DNA of 64,000 bases, from NCBI GenBank assembly GCA_021018995.1, contig CM037588.1, positions 93,594,765 to 93,658,764 on the forward strand, in the 5' to 3' direction. This document shows, in pieces, positions 35,221 to 47,158 of this stretch. The notes under the pieces were generated by a model that saw only the letters and a list, made by a program, of their open reading frames with translations, ran no database searches and was not told the origin of the DNA. How positions within the stretch are numbered: position 1 is the first letter of the stretch; each line of letters opens with the position of its first letter. The position numbers and the translations under genes were made by a program. The DNA comes from Chloranthus sessilifolius (Eukaryota; Streptophyta; Magnoliopsida; Chloranthales; Chloranthaceae).

Positions 35221-36803
35221 GTACACTGCATTTCAATTGAGAGCATGGCTGAATAAACTCCAGTAGAAGCATTATGTTGTACTGCTCATAACCCTAAAAG
35301 TTAAATGACCATTCTAGTCTCTGTATGTATCTGCATGCATGCGCTTTTTCTGATCTTTTTATGTTGGAAAGAGAAATAAAAAACTTAATTATAATATTTA
35401 GAGTAATCTTTTTTAGATAGATTTTAAGTGTCCTTTTGGAGTTTAAATATTGTTTATTGTTGAGTGCTCTATATTGTTTTATTCAATTATGCTCACGAGT
35501 CCATAAGGATATTTGGATCTGTGGAATAGGGCTGGATTGATGATCCTTTGTCTTTGACAACTGCAGAGGGATGGTACATGAACTTGTACAATTTAAGGTT
35601 TAGAAGAGTACTTTAAAAAATATTCCTACTGTTTTATAGATTAGTTTTGCCAAACTGAAGTATTTTTTATATTATATATTGAAATTTTAGTCAGGTGTAT
35701 GATTTTAGTGGTTTTGGTTGGTATAATTGCAGATTATTTTTATTTGTATGTGTATTGCCCGATGTAAACTTTTATGATATATCATCTTGTATCTGATCAT
35801 ACATATGGTTTTGAATGAGAGTTGTCAAATAATAGCAGCAATATAAATCAATAGTTTACTCTTTGCTTATCTTAAAAGCTTGATTCAAGATGTTACACAG
35901 GTAGTGATATTGACTTGAGTGCCCTTGCCCAATAATTCAACATCAAGTTTTTATTTTACTAAATTTCAATTGACCGTACAAGATGTATCAATGCCATATA
36001 TGTGCCAGATCTATGACCTAGTAACATAGGGTATGCAATCATGTTTTATTTCGGCTGCATTGTCATATTAACATGAATGCTAGTGAGCAGACCTCAACAG
36101 AAGATTTTTTTTCCTGATGAGTTGTTCTATCTAGGCATACTCCTGTGTATACTTATTGCCAATGTGACCATAACATTGTAGAGCTTTATTCTTTTGGTTA
36201 TAATTATTCCATAAATTAGGTGATACCGACGGTATTGTAAGATTGACAAACTTATGAAGATCCTTTTACTCCATCAATCCTGTCAAAATCTGATTGTTAC
36301 ATATGTCAAATCCCCTGATTCAATGGCTAAAAGGCTATTCATAAGATTGATAATCTAGAGAAGAGTCGAATCTCCTATTTGTTTGGCATGATTCTCAGAA
36401 GATTGTGTAGTCAAATATGTGTGGTATTGCCTTCCCATTGTAGTCCAAAATTTCTGCTGTTTTTTCTTCTTATGTAGTCACTAGTCAGTACTGATATAAA
36501 TGGCTTAGGTGACTGTAGGAGGAGGATGATGACGATGATTGAAATTGACATCATGTGTGACTCGGGTATAGTCAATTAACGCTGTCAGTTATGGATTGTG
36601 TATGATCATACGTTACAATGTAAGTGGTTGCCTTTTGACATGGAAAATAGATGCAACTCTTTCAGTTGCTAGATTTCTATTTATGTATATTTTACTATAT
36701 GTACTTTCCTTTTTGAGTTGATATCATGATCACTTCTTATCTTCCTTAATTGAGGAGTTTGTGCATTACTTTTTCTTCTATAGAATCAATATAAATCTTT
36801 AAG
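35221..36803. other. CACTA interior, probably intron; no recognised gene
   Basis: AT-rich sequence with no convincing exon. Candidate acidic stretch (gaggaggatgatgacgatgat) at 36519-36540 ends in a stop at once. Confidence 0.35.
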
Positions 36804-36839
36804 AAAGTATATAACGCCTTCGCTACCGTTATATACTTT
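36804..36839. repeat. Short perfect inverted repeat
   Basis: Arms AAAGTATATAACG and CGTTATATACTTT (13 bases) around a 10-base loop CCTTCGCTAC. It stands out from the surrounding AT-rich sequence. It is too short for a microRNA precursor. Confidence 0.85.
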
Positions 36840-37267
36840 GAGAATCAAATTTGAACCTCTTGAACTAATTCCTTGTTACTATGAATCAGGAGGTTCAAAA
36901 CTTCTTGCCTGAAAACAAATTTTTAACAATAAAAATAATGCTGAATGCCTGGATCACTAAATACTGCTAGTTTAGTGATGCCTAGAAATCCCATCAGTAA
37001 TCCCTAGAGGCATCCTCTTTGAAAGACGCTTTTTTGGTTGTAGCTTGCTACCTTTCTTCAGCTATTTCTTATTTGGACTGTGGTGAATATTTAAGAGTTA
37101 TATTATAATTATATCCTTGTCTTGTCCCTTCTATCTGGGATCATCTTTGTTCCAGAGACTTACATGATGATAGTTCCCAATTACAAGTTTTTCCTGAATC
37201 AAAAAAATCTGTAGTTATTTCATATGAAGTCAGAATCGGGACTTGATTCACTCGGTTCTTATTGCAG

Positions 37268-37647
37268 CGCCGTCGTCGTCCAGTTAATGAGTATGGAGCA
37301 CTCATCTACGCTGGGCGATGGGGAATTCATGGGATTTCTCTTCCTGGGAGGGTTACGTTTGCACCAGGTAATGTGGGATTTTCGACATTTGGTGCACCAC
37401 GGCCTATGGAGCTAAACAGAAAATATAATTTGATCTTTTATTATTCCTAGATCATCTGATATTTTTTTCTCAATCTATGCCATTGCTTTTATCTGCATCT
37501 GCAGACCCAAATTATTAGTGACCGGACTTGGAAGTTGATAGATGGCATATGGGATAAAAGAATACAAGAAATCAAAGATGAAGTATCTGTGGAAATCAAA
37601 GAAGATACAGAGAAATCACGGCTCTTGATGGCAGATCACTTTCTTTG
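37268..37647 (+). pseudogene. Two further exon-like pieces of an unrecognised host gene
   Basis: First piece 37268-37368, between TTGCAG and CAG|GTAATG, open in two frames; one reads RRRRPVNEYGALIYAGRWGI and then HGISLPGRVTFAPG. Second piece 37503-37647, after TGCAG, reads TQIISDRTWKLIDGIWDKRI, then QEIKDEVSVEIKEDTEKSRL and LMADHFL with a stop, a charged, helix-forming C-terminus. Splice-site borders and a lack of stops suggest true exons, in the same orientation as the other captured pieces. I do not recognise the protein. They could be the end of the gene that gave the exon at 35007. Confidence 0.4.
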
Positions 37648-37817
37648 AGAATTCATCGTAATTTTTTTGGGTATGTGGATTCAATTTCTCCCTTTCTATA
37701 TGTTCTCCCTTTCAATTTTTTTGGGTATGCCGCTTTTCCCCACCACTATGGAGCTGCCATGTCCCTAGCACAAACTCCATCCATCCAAGCAGGTTGGTTC
37801 TTCATAATCAACATTTT

Positions 37818-37846
37818 AAATATTATTATTATTATTATTATTATTA
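37818..37846. repeat. (ATT)n microsatellite
   Basis: About nine ATT units. Confidence 0.9.
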
Positions 37847-37899
37847 CCACTATATTATGATTTGTCGAATTATTCTAAATTGTAACTTTTACTCGAGAT

Positions 37900-38780
37900 G
37901 GTGGTGTGTTTGGTTAGAATATTGTAGGGTTATTTTCGGTAACCTAGTTTGATAAATGCTTTATAATAATCACAACTAGTATTAACAAAAAATCATATTA
38001 CCTATTCATTTGTTCTTTCTACCTCAATGCTAACCATTTTATTCTATTTAAAACCTAGCATAATTTCACAAATGAATAAGTAAATCATATTACTTGTTCA
38101 TTTGTTCTAGGGGGTGCAAGTCCAACATACCCATAAAAGGAAATTGTTTGGCTGTATCTAATATCTAACCTATTGTTTTACTCCAATTGCATAAAATGCC
38201 TTCATATAATTTAGTTATATTAGACAATTTAATTGCAATAATAACCATGTGAGTAGGCTCGAGTGCTTCTGGATCGAGCTCACACTATTATTGTTTGTGG
38301 GGATTTCAATTGTATCGCAAAAGTAAGATTAATTCTATGGCTCTTCTGTCCTTATGTGAAGTATGTGTTTGAAATTTATTATGTGCTTGGAGTATTATCA
38401 GTTTAATTGCTTAATATCATAAATATTTAATTATGTTCTCCTTTTGATTTCAGCGAAGCTTTTCGATTTGAAGCTCACCTCAAACGGATCACTAGGGGAC
38501 GGGGATACTTGGCAGGAGAGGCGAAGATCATTTTTTTTTTTTGTAATTATGAAAATAGGTCATGGGGTCCTTAGATTATTAACTCTCTTTCTTTTCTTCT
38601 TTTTTTTTGTTTGAATAAAAGGATTGAGCATGTAAAGTTTAAAATATTTGGTTGATTTGAAAGGTTGGATCATAGGTTGAGATGTAATATTTTGTTTGAA
38701 TAAAAGAATTGGGCATTTGCATTTGAGTTGAATGGATGTGTTTAGATATGAGATTAATAACTTTTTTTCTTTATATAATT
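37900..38780. other. CACTA interior, right part, no recognised gene
   Basis: AT-rich. An exon-like piece at about 38454-38530 starts after a CAG acceptor with CGAAGCTTTTCGATTTG, but I cannot name it. Confidence 0.35.
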
Positions 38781-38972
38781 TTTTTTAAAGCATTAAAAAA
38801 AGGCATTAAAAAATTACATTAAAAAAAAGTATTAAAAAAAGCATAAAAAAAATTGCATTAAAAAAAGCATAAAAAAAATATTATTTTAAAAAAATTTGCA
38901 TAAAAAATTGTCGACGTAATATTTTTTTTTTTAAATATATATATATATTTAAAAAAAAATTTGCATAAAAAA
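38780..38972. repeat. Degenerate GCATTAAAAAA tandem tract
   Basis: Repeated GCATTAAAAAA and GCATAAAAAAA units of about 11-15 bases, ending in a short TA run. Lies next to the terminal fold-back. Confidence 0.75.
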
Positions 38973-39115
38973 ATCACTGCTCTAAACAGTTGTAAAAAAA
39001 GGAGTGGTTTTTTTTACCACTATACAAGACAATGGTTTATGAATTTCATAAACCACCGTCTTGTATAGTAGTAAAAAAAAGCCACTCCTTTTTTTACAAC
39101 TGTTTAGGGTAGTGA
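38973..39115. repeat. Large fold-back near the right end of the CACTA element
   Basis: Two arms of about 70 bases with hardly any loop; the centre is TTTATGAATTTCATAAA at 39036-39052. The left arm has CACTGCTCTAAACAGTTGT and AGGAGTGG; the right arm has the reverse complement with few differences. Its words (CCACT, CAGTT) are the subterminal repeats of the element. A transcript would form a long hairpin. Confidence 0.88.
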
Positions 39116-39145
39116 TTTTTTGAAAAAAAACCACTGTTAATGATA

Positions 39146-39173
39146 GTGGTTTTTTTGGCCTTTTCACGTAGTG
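39146..39173 (-). repeat. CACTA right terminal inverted repeat
   Basis: Reverse complement begins CACTACGTGAAAAGGCC, matching 24637-24664. Followed by TSD TCA. Confidence 0.93.
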
Positions 39174-39176
39174 TCA

Positions 39177-40647
39177 GGAGCTTGTATGACAAGTGCAAGG
39201 GTCAAATAATTTTTTAATACCTCAAAAGCAGTGAGACATTTATCAGTGAACACAAATGGTACCTCTTGACATAGCAGGTGGCACAGAGGTTTGGAAATTT
39301 TACTAAAACCCTTGATGAATCTCCTATAAAACCAGCATGTCCTAAAAAAGATTTGACTTATTTTACAGTTTTTGGAGGAGGCAAATGTGAAATTAGATCA
39401 ATTTTTGCTTTATCCACCTCAATCCCCTTTTGGGAAACCACATGACCATGAACAATTTCTTGGGTTACCATGAAATTGCTCTTTCCCCAGCTCAATACTA
39501 TGTTTATTTCCTCACATCTCTGAAGTACAAGGAAGAGATGTTGCAAACAATGATCAAAATGATCACCATACACAGAAAAATCATCCATAAAAATTTCTAA
39601 AAACTTATCCAACATGTCAGAAAATATGGCATACATGCAACTCTGAAAAGTAGCAGGAGCATTACACAGTCCAAATGGCATCCTTCTGTAAGCAAAGGTG
39701 CCAAATGGATAAGTAAAAGTAGTTTTCTCTTGATCTTGTGGATACACAGGGATCTGGTTATAACTAGAGTATCCATCAAGAATGCAATAAAAAGCCTTGT
39801 CTGCTAGTTTATCCAGAATTTGGTCAATAAAAGGCAGTGGGAAGTGGTCCTTCCTAGTCTTGGAGTTTAATTTTCTATAGTCTATGTAGACCCTCCAACC
39901 AGTGACCTCCCTGGTTGGCATTAATTCTTCAGACTCGTAGAGTACAATAGTGATGCCAGACTTCTTAGGGACCACCTGAGTAGGTGACACCCATTCAGAA
40001 TCTGAAATTGGGTAGATGACTCCAACATCTAGTAATTTGACCACCTCCTTCATCACTACTTCCTGCATGTGAGGATTTAACTTCCTCTGCATCTCCCCAG
40101 AGGGTTTGGAACCCTCTTTCAAGTGAATCTTATGCATACACACAGCTGGACTAATTCCTCCAAGATTAGCAATAGACCATCCTATTGCTTTTCTATGCAT
40201 CTTGAGCACATAAATTAATTTTTCTTCTTGTTCCTTAGTGAGGGAAGAAGAAATGATCATAGGTAATTTCTGATCTTGTCCCAAGAATGCATATTTGAGA
40301 GACTTTGGGAGCTGTTTCAACTCCAAATTAGGTGGACTGATGGGTGAAGGTAGCAAACGTGCCTTAGAAGGTGAGGGAAGAGGCAGCACAGCAGGTTTCC
40401 ATTGAGACTGCCTTGTTGGCCCCACTGCAGAATTCAATGTTTTCACCTTTTCAGTAAAATATGTGGGGGCCTCCCCTTCAACAGTTTCAATCCAAACCTC
40501 CTCAAAAACATCAACAACATCATCCCAGCTCAACAGCTTGGGCATGGTCTCCTCAACAATCTCATCAAGCAAATCAATCATGAAACAGTCCTCACTCTCA
40601 AAGTGAGGTTGATTTGCTACATTATAGGCATTAAGCTTTACCGTCAT
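39177..40647 (-). pseudogene. Element B reverse transcriptase
   Basis: A 429-codon open frame (39358-40647) on the minus strand, then a broken end up to the CACTA insertion. Motifs in order: KVVKLLDVGVIYPISDSEWV, SPTQVVPKKSGITIV, WRVYIDYRKLNSKTRKDHFP, LDGYSSYNQIPVYPQDQEKT (catalytic Asp), FAYRRMPFGLCNAPATFQ and FMDDFSVYGDHFDHCLQHL (MDD catalytic pair). All three catalytic aspartates remain. The VPKKSGITVV and FMDDFSVYG style is Athila. Upstream an in-frame TAG near 40664 separates it from protease; downstream a stop at 39357 truncates it before the connection region. It is the best preserved gene of element B. Confidence 0.92.
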
Positions 40648-40662
40648 GTTTTCAAAAGATAC

Positions 40663-41208
40663 CTACATCACCCTAGACTTGCACTGGATGCAGGCATTAG
40701 CAGTGGCAAAGAATGGCCTGTCCAAAATCACAGGGATAGAGGTAGTGCACTTACTAGGTTCCATATCCAAAACCAAGAAATCAGCTAGATAAAAAAAATT
40801 GTCAACCCCAACCAGCACATCTTCAATAATGCCCATAGATCTCCTCTCGGATCTGTCAGCCAGTTGCAAAACAATAAGTGTGGGTTTTAACTCCCCTAAA
40901 CCTAACTTCTCATATATAGAATATGGAAGTAAGTTAACACTGGCTCCCAGATCTAATAGTGCTTTCTCAATGGTGTGATCTTCAATAATGCAGGAAATTG
41001 TGGGAACTCCAGGATCTTGGAGTTTAGCTGGGGTTGTAATGGACAAAACCTGGTTTGCTTTTTCAGCCGAAAAGACTTTCTTGGATAGATGAATCCTAGA
41101 CTGCCTTTTATAAGTGCACAAATCCTTTAAAAAATTTACATAAGCTGGAACTTGCTTAATGGCATCAAGCAAAGGTAAATTAATTTTTACCTGCTTAAAG
41201 GTCTTCAT
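40663..41208 (-). pseudogene. Element B aspartic protease
   Basis: A 181-codon open frame with LPLLDAIKQVPAYVNFLKDL at the start, then VPTISCIIEDHTIEKALLDL and GASVNLLPYSIYEKLGLGEL. LDLGASVNLLP is the active-site region; Athila and Tat proteases have D-L-G-A where most retroelements have D-S/T-G-A. Further on, LQLADRSERRSMGIIEDVLV and DFLVLDMEP are typical of these proteases. The enzyme would cut the gag-pol precursor. It is separated from gag by a stop near 41212 and from RT by a TAG. Confidence 0.87.
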
Positions 41209-41214
41209 TATTTC

Positions 41215-42828
41215 CTACACCTTAACATTCCCCTTATCAAAAGGAGAAGGTGCTTGAAGGGCATGAGGAAATGGCAGATGAGATACTGGTCTCTCATCTG
41301 CAGCCTTTGCATTTTTTTCAATTTTTTCTTTATTTTTATTTTCATTTTTCTGTTGGGACTCAACAGCAGCCCCTTTATTTTTCAGATGTTGCTCGTGCTG
41401 CATACTGTCATGGATTGGTTTCTCTTGTCCTGCACTCTTTGGGATCTGACCATCAATTTTGTTATCCACCAACCTGTCACTTCTTAAAGTAGTTATGGCC
41501 TTAGCTTCCACATGAGTTGAAGAAGACTCACCCACCATATACTGCCCCTTAGGATTGTTCATTGGCTGACTTGACAGTCTGTCCTTTTCTCTCCTAGTCA
41601 ATGTATTAGATAGTTGAGCCATTGGTTGTACCACAGGCTATTGGAACTAATGCCTTGGGAAGTAATTTTGTTGATATGGTTGGGAAGGTCTGTAGGGCAT
41701 AGCCTGCTGCTCCTGGGATTAAAAATTTTCTTGCCTCCACCTCAGATTAGGGTGGTTCCTCCAAGCATAACCAGTAGGCTGCTGCTGCCCAAAAGACTAA
41801 GCAACATTTGCATCTCCATGACAAGCTCTGAGTACTGACCAACAGAAGGACAGTCTTGAATAGAGTGTGTGGGGGATTGACATATTAGACATGCCTCCTC
41901 AATTTGTGCAACCATTTTAGGCTGCTTCACACTCATCAACTTATCAAATTTCATGCTCAAACTGTCCACCTTCTTTTCCAGGTCATTGGACATATTGACC
42001 TCATACATTCTTCATCTAGAGGTGGCTTCCCTTACCATTTTAGCTGGAGTCTCAATATCATTGCGAGATAGAGACTCTTGTTGTATGGAATTCTCACTTA
42101 TTACATAAAAAAGCTCCAAAGCCTCATCAGCAATCTTGTGGAGATAAGTATCCCCACATGAGGCATCCACCATATCCCTCCTCTTGGGATCAATTCCTTG
42201 GTAGAAGCTTTGAACAAGCTGCCCCTCAGGAATTTGGTGGTGGGGACATTATTTTAATAGTTCCTTAAACCTCTCCCATGTTTGACGGAAATCCTTAGTT
42301 GGGGATTGAGTAAATAAAATTATGCTCTTCCTTAATTGACTGGTTCTAAACATAGGAAAACATTTGGCCAAAATTTGGCATTGGAGATCATTCCAAGAAT
42401 GGATGCTGTTGGTTGAGAGCATGGAGAGCCAAGTTCTAGCTCTGTCCTTTAATGAAAAAGGAAAGAGCCTCAGTTTGGTGGCTTCTTCTCCCAAGCCAGC
42501 AATATTAAATGTTGTGCATAAGGTAAGAAGCTCATCAATATGTTTATAGGGATCCTCTTTGCTCAGCCCATGAAATAAAGGCAACGTTTGGATAATTGAT
42601 GATTTGATCTCATAATTCCCTTGAACAGCAGGGAATTGCATATAGAAAGGAAGGGGATATATATGCCCCTGGTGCATTAAATTCCTTCAAGGTCCTTTGC
42701 TGCTCTCCCATCACAAATGGCTCACAATTAACAACAGGTGTTTGTGGGGGGTGCTTAGGTCTAAGAAACCTTTCAACATCAAGGTCTAAAGGGACAAGCT
42801 CTGGGTTGAGGGATCTTCTACCAAGCAT
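41215..42828 (-). pseudogene. Element B gag
   Basis: ATG at 42828 gives MLGRRSLNPELVPLDLDVER. After a frameshift near 42640 it continues with FPAVQGNYEIKSSIIQTLPL, FHGLSKEDPYKHIDELLTLC and LRKSIILFTQSPTKDFRQTW (42249-42677). A zinc knuckle at about 41860-41900 reads CLICQSPTHSIQDC, intact C-X2-C-X4-H-X4-C. The tail (41215-41634) is Lys/Glu-rich, with AKAITTLRSDRLVDNKI leading to the protease. Several frame breaks. Athila-type gag, collinear with that of element C. Confidence 0.87.
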
Positions 42829-43133
42829 GCAACACACACATACACAACAAAGGCAACAACAATAATTTACAGCAGACAAACACCACAGACACAAAATACT
42901 GCTAAAATAAAGAAATGATAAAATGACAAAACTGAAACTATAATAAAAGGAATAGGAAATGCAAACTCAAGCAAGATGTGCTCCAGCTGCAAGCTATGAA
43001 CTACTCACCTGACTACAGCTTCAAATCTGAAATCAAATTCAACAGACTAGAAAACTACAGCAGCATTAATTCAAACACTTTGACTAAAATTTTTTTAACT
43101 AAAATGCAGATTTACCAAACTTAGATCTACAAT

Positions 43134-43151
43134 TCCCCGACAGCGGCGTGA
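43134..43151 (-). other. Primer binding site of element B (decayed tRNA-Asp site)
   Basis: On the minus strand TCACGCCGCTGTCGGGGA, three changes from TGGCGCCGCTGCCGGGGA. Located six bases from the LTR edge at 43158. The changes would weaken tRNA pairing. Confidence 0.85.
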
Positions 43152-45095
43152 AAAACTTGTTGTTTACAATTGATGTGCTATTATTTTGTTAGAAAATGTG
43201 GTAAACACAGATGAAAAGTAGGAGTGAATGGAATGAAATCAGCACAAAAACAGCAATTCTAAACTAAGTCCTGCAAGATTTAGGGTTGTTGTCGCAAGTT
43301 TTTCAGTAAGGATTAGTCCACAGGAAAATGTGATCTAAATTTTTGGTAAATCTCCATATCTGCTACAGATCTGGCTGTTCCTATTTATCCTAAAAGCAAA
43401 ACAAGAGAAGTGAGATAGAGTTTTGTTGTTTACTTTAAACTAAAATAGCAAGAACTTAAATCTAATTATGAACAAATTTAAAACCAAACCAGAGATACAG
43501 AAAGAGAATTGTGAGAAATGGCAAATGTTTTGATAAAATTAAAATTAAAATATGGAGAACGAATAGCTTAGAGAATAGTTTTCACTGTAAATCTGATTTG
43601 CAACACAGAGTAGAAGATAGATCTGCAGCATTTCTTCATTTGGCTACAAGCACAAATGCAAGGTAGAAGGATCCAGATCTTCCCTGAGATATGGATTAAA
43701 CCTAGGGTTATATTTTGTCCACTTGAATGGTCACAAAGTATCCTATGGATATGATCCAGTCATGGGGGAAAGAAAAAGAACAATAAAACCACAACAGATG
43801 CTATGAATGCAACGCTACAAGCTAAGGCATCCATAGGTCTATAAATCTATGAGGATTAGGTGAAGATAACCAGATCTTATAGATTTAATGAACAAGAAAA
43901 CTAGTAATTCATTGAATTAAACAATAATCACAACAAATTACTCTCAAATCTATTGTCTTTGCAACATTCACTTTTCATACAATGCCTTATGAATTAAATT
44001 ACAGATCAGCTATCTCCAGCTGTTACAAAGCTTTAGCAAAGCATGGCTAGGCTAAGGAGAGAATAGGAGAAAAGAAGAAGAGTATAAAAAAGTGGGAAAG
44101 CAATTCAAACTTCCTAAAAACTCTTGATTTCTCCTCCCCCTTTTAAAACTAAACTCCCTCCTATTTATACACTTCCCCCAACTTTCTCAAATTTTTTTTA
44201 GCCAATTAGAGAAAAAGGAATCATTTCTGTTAGAAGACCTTTTGATGTGGCTGCATTTCCTCCACTAATTTCCCACAAACTTGTTAGAATTAGTTATGCA
44301 CATGTGAGGGAGTTAGGGTAGTTCTCCTTTATGCCCATGAAGTTCAAAAAATACCCTCCAAGGCTGTCAGCACGTCTCTGGTCATGTACATCAATTCATC
44401 GAACCCCAAATCTCTCAGTTCGATAAGTTAAAGCCTCTGAATTTGCACTTCGAGGGGTTTAGAGTTCCATTCGAGAGGTTTCAGCTGCTAATTTTATAAA
44501 ATTTGATAGGTTGCTTTGAACTACTCAGCTTCTTCATTGGCTTCAGCAATCCTTTCGACAGGTTGGCTCAACTACTCGAGATTCAGAATAGCTTCAGGCA
44601 TGTAGTCGACAGGTTAACTTGTACTGCTTGAACTCATCAATGCAGCTTTAGGCAATCTCTGGACAGGTCCATTTCTAGCATTGGATCCTCTCGACAAGTC
44701 CTCGACAGCTTCTCTTTTGCTTGCTCAATAGCACGTAAACCTCTCGAGAGGTTCTAGAAACCTCTCGACAAGTTACGTTTTCAATTGCCTTGTACTGTAG
44801 TACCATTCAAGGTTAATTCTTCATCAAATACAGTTGCTACTGTTTAATCTACTCAAGCACATATTGCTGCTGCAACCTGGTTTGCTCTAGTGTGTAGCTA
44901 CTCTTTGATCTGTTGCTAGTTCCATCAATTGGACTGCTCAAGATTTGCACAGATGCTATGCATGTTGACCTCTCAGCTACAACTTGACATGTTGTTCTAT
45001 TTAATGCACTGAAGCAGCTCTCCTAAGAATTTGACACCATCTTTCATCCTCAACAGGCCTTCTAGGATACCAATGCATGGTTCACCATGGTGTAT

Positions 45096-47158
45096 TGTTA
45101 AGTAGTGAAAAATGCCAGTTTTCACCCCTTAACCTGATGGACCTGTGAGCACATTAATAAACCTCTGTTAAGTCTATTTTATAAATAGCAATAAAAGTTA
45201 GGAAAAATGCAGAAAACCACTCAAGAATGCAACACAAAGAAGTCCATCTCTCAGCACAGTGCGGACCCAACAATGGCACACAAGAGAGCTGCACACCATT
45301 GGGCCCTTAGAGCGCGTGGGTACAGTAGGGTAAGGCGAAGGAAGTGAAAACAAGCTTAAAACATCCTATCAAGAGGTCATCTGAAGACTTTGATAGGAGC
45401 TGAAAGCAAAGAAATGAGGGATTCGTGCAGTTGGAAAGGTTTCGATAGGATCTGAAGGCAAAAGAAAAATGGATTCGTGTGGATTGAGGAGTTCGATAAG
45501 ATCCAAGAACCTATCGAGTAGCTGAAAGAAAGGAAGAAACCATCTTATCAAAAGTCTGCCTGAGGTGCAAGAGGAACCTATCGAATGGTTTCTTGAACCT
45601 ATCGAGATGGAGACGCGGGAGCGAAACCTATCAAAATGGTCCTCCAACCTATCGAAAAGCTTCCCCAACCTGTCGAATGTTCCAGGCAGAGAGCGAGAAT
45701 GCTAAAGCTTTAAGAGAAGGCTCATCCTATCAGAACCTATCAAAGAGATCTGAGAACCTAGCAAAAGGACCAAAATGCTCCATTTGAACCTTTCAAAAGC
45801 TTCCTCAACCTGTCAAAATCGTGTGGAGAACTTCTCAGAAAATTGATGATTCACACGCTGTAACTTGGTGACCTACTACACGCAAACCGAGGCACATTGG
45901 TGACCGACACGATGATCCAAAAAGTGCCCTAGGAAACCCTAACCAACCCATGCACTCTAACAGAACTCTAACAAACTCTGAGGACCTTCTAGAAGGGAAT
46001 ATTGGCAGAAAAAATAAGAGAGAAAGCTATATATGGAGATCCCCAATTGCAATTAGGGGAGATCGAGATTTGGATCAATTTCTGGAGATTAGAGCTAGCA
46101 GCAAAAGTCCATTTTCCCTCTTTTAGCTCAACCATGGTTGGCTAATTCCCTTGGAGCAGCGAAGAGAGAGGTTAGATATGTAATTGGGTAAGGTTGAGAG
46201 TGTTATTGTGGGTTAATTGCTACACACACTACAGATATGAGAGCATTTCATTGTAGAGCAAGTTTTATTGCAATGTAAATGTTGTTTCTATTGATTTAAT
46301 TAGATTTATAGTTCCTTTGGTTTCATTTGGTGCTCGATCAGATTTGTGTAGAGGAGTCTGTTGATCAGCTCACCCACTTAACTGGTAGACCTCTTGGATA
46401 CCATCTAAGCTCCCTTGATCTGATATCCCTATAGTTTCTTGTGTTTGTGACTTGGAAATTATAGCATCTATAGTGGTTTTAATGCTCTGGTTGAAACCTT
46501 TGGTTTGGAGGAATTCCATAGGATGATCTGTGACCATTAAAGTAGACAGATCATAGCCTTAAGAGCAGTCCAATCTCTGGTTTCAATTGGATTCTTCTAC
46601 CATAGACCTTTGGATCGGATGAAGTCTATAGGATGGGCTTTGACCATTAAAATGGACAGACCGTAGCCTTAAGATCAATTAAATCCTTTGGTTTAGAGTG
46701 GAACCTTGTACCCTGCAGCTGTGCTTGTAGCTAGCTGAGGGATTTGTGTGCTTTGAAACCCCTGTAACATGATCAGCTCAACCTGATCGCAGTGAGACCA
46801 ATCTCCAAGCTGCTCTTCTCCATTTTCTATTTTTAAACCCTTCCATTTGCAAGATCTAGATCTCTAGATTCGATCTCATTAGTTTCCATTTCAAGTATAG
46901 TTTAGTTCAAGTGACAACCCTGTTTAACCTCCCCCCTTTTTCTTAGCTTCCTTAGCATTAGTTAGGGTGCCAAATCTCTTACAAATCTAGAGATTTACCA
47001 TATTTTAAACTCACCTCCCTGTGGACATTCCCTTACTTATTAAAACTTGCTACCAAGGACCCTGTATCTTGTAGGCCTAGGATATTCTAGATGTTCTGAA
47101 TTCATCCCCTGTTTTACTATCATTACACAATAAATCAGCACATTGAAATTCCCCAAAA
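45096..47158 (+). mobile_element. Solo LTR H inside LTR B
   Basis: Starts TGTTAAGTAGTGAAAAATGCC and runs to CCCCAAAA; flanking copies of GTAT(T) mark the insertion into the sequence found uninterrupted at 17390-17400. It carries an AACCTATCGAAAAG/AACCTATCGAATGG array at 45360-45830, a TATA box TATATATGG near 46030, two leader hairpins (46523-46554, perfect arms ATGATCTGT and ACAGATCAT, and about 46631-46670), and a U5 end with ctgtatcttgtaggcctagg like LTRs C and G. No internal region remains. Confidence 0.82.
45360..45830. repeat. Palindromic motif array in solo LTR H (AACCTATCGA type)
   Basis: About fifteen copies of AACCTATCGAAAAG-like words on a TCGA core, some decayed to ATCAAA. Upstream of the TATA box of this LTR, on the plus strand. 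Confidence 0.8.

Larger units (their letters stand above)
24637..39173 (+). mobile_element. CACTA (En/Spm, CMC) DNA transposon carrying host gene fragments (Pack-CACTA)
   Basis: Ends CACTACGTGAAAA at 24637 and its exact reverse complement at 39161-39173, flanked by the 3-base duplication TCA (24634-24636 and 39174-39176). CACTA ends and 3-base duplications define the superfamily. Beyond the first 13 bases the ends still match imperfectly to about base 28. Subterminal regions are full of CCACT/AGTGG words, the usual kind of transposase-binding repeats. I find no TNPD-type transposase, so it is non-autonomous. The 14.5 kb cargo holds exon fragments similar to gamma-COP, an ARG1-type DnaJ, BRAHMA and probably a SAWADEE protein, plus a LINE relic and a solo LTR. 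The strand is given as that of the captured fragments. Confidence 0.93.

Noticed and set aside
24637-39173. CACTA transposase gene
   Set aside because: No TNPD/TNPA-like frame or motif seen in any of the interior; the element appears non-autonomous.
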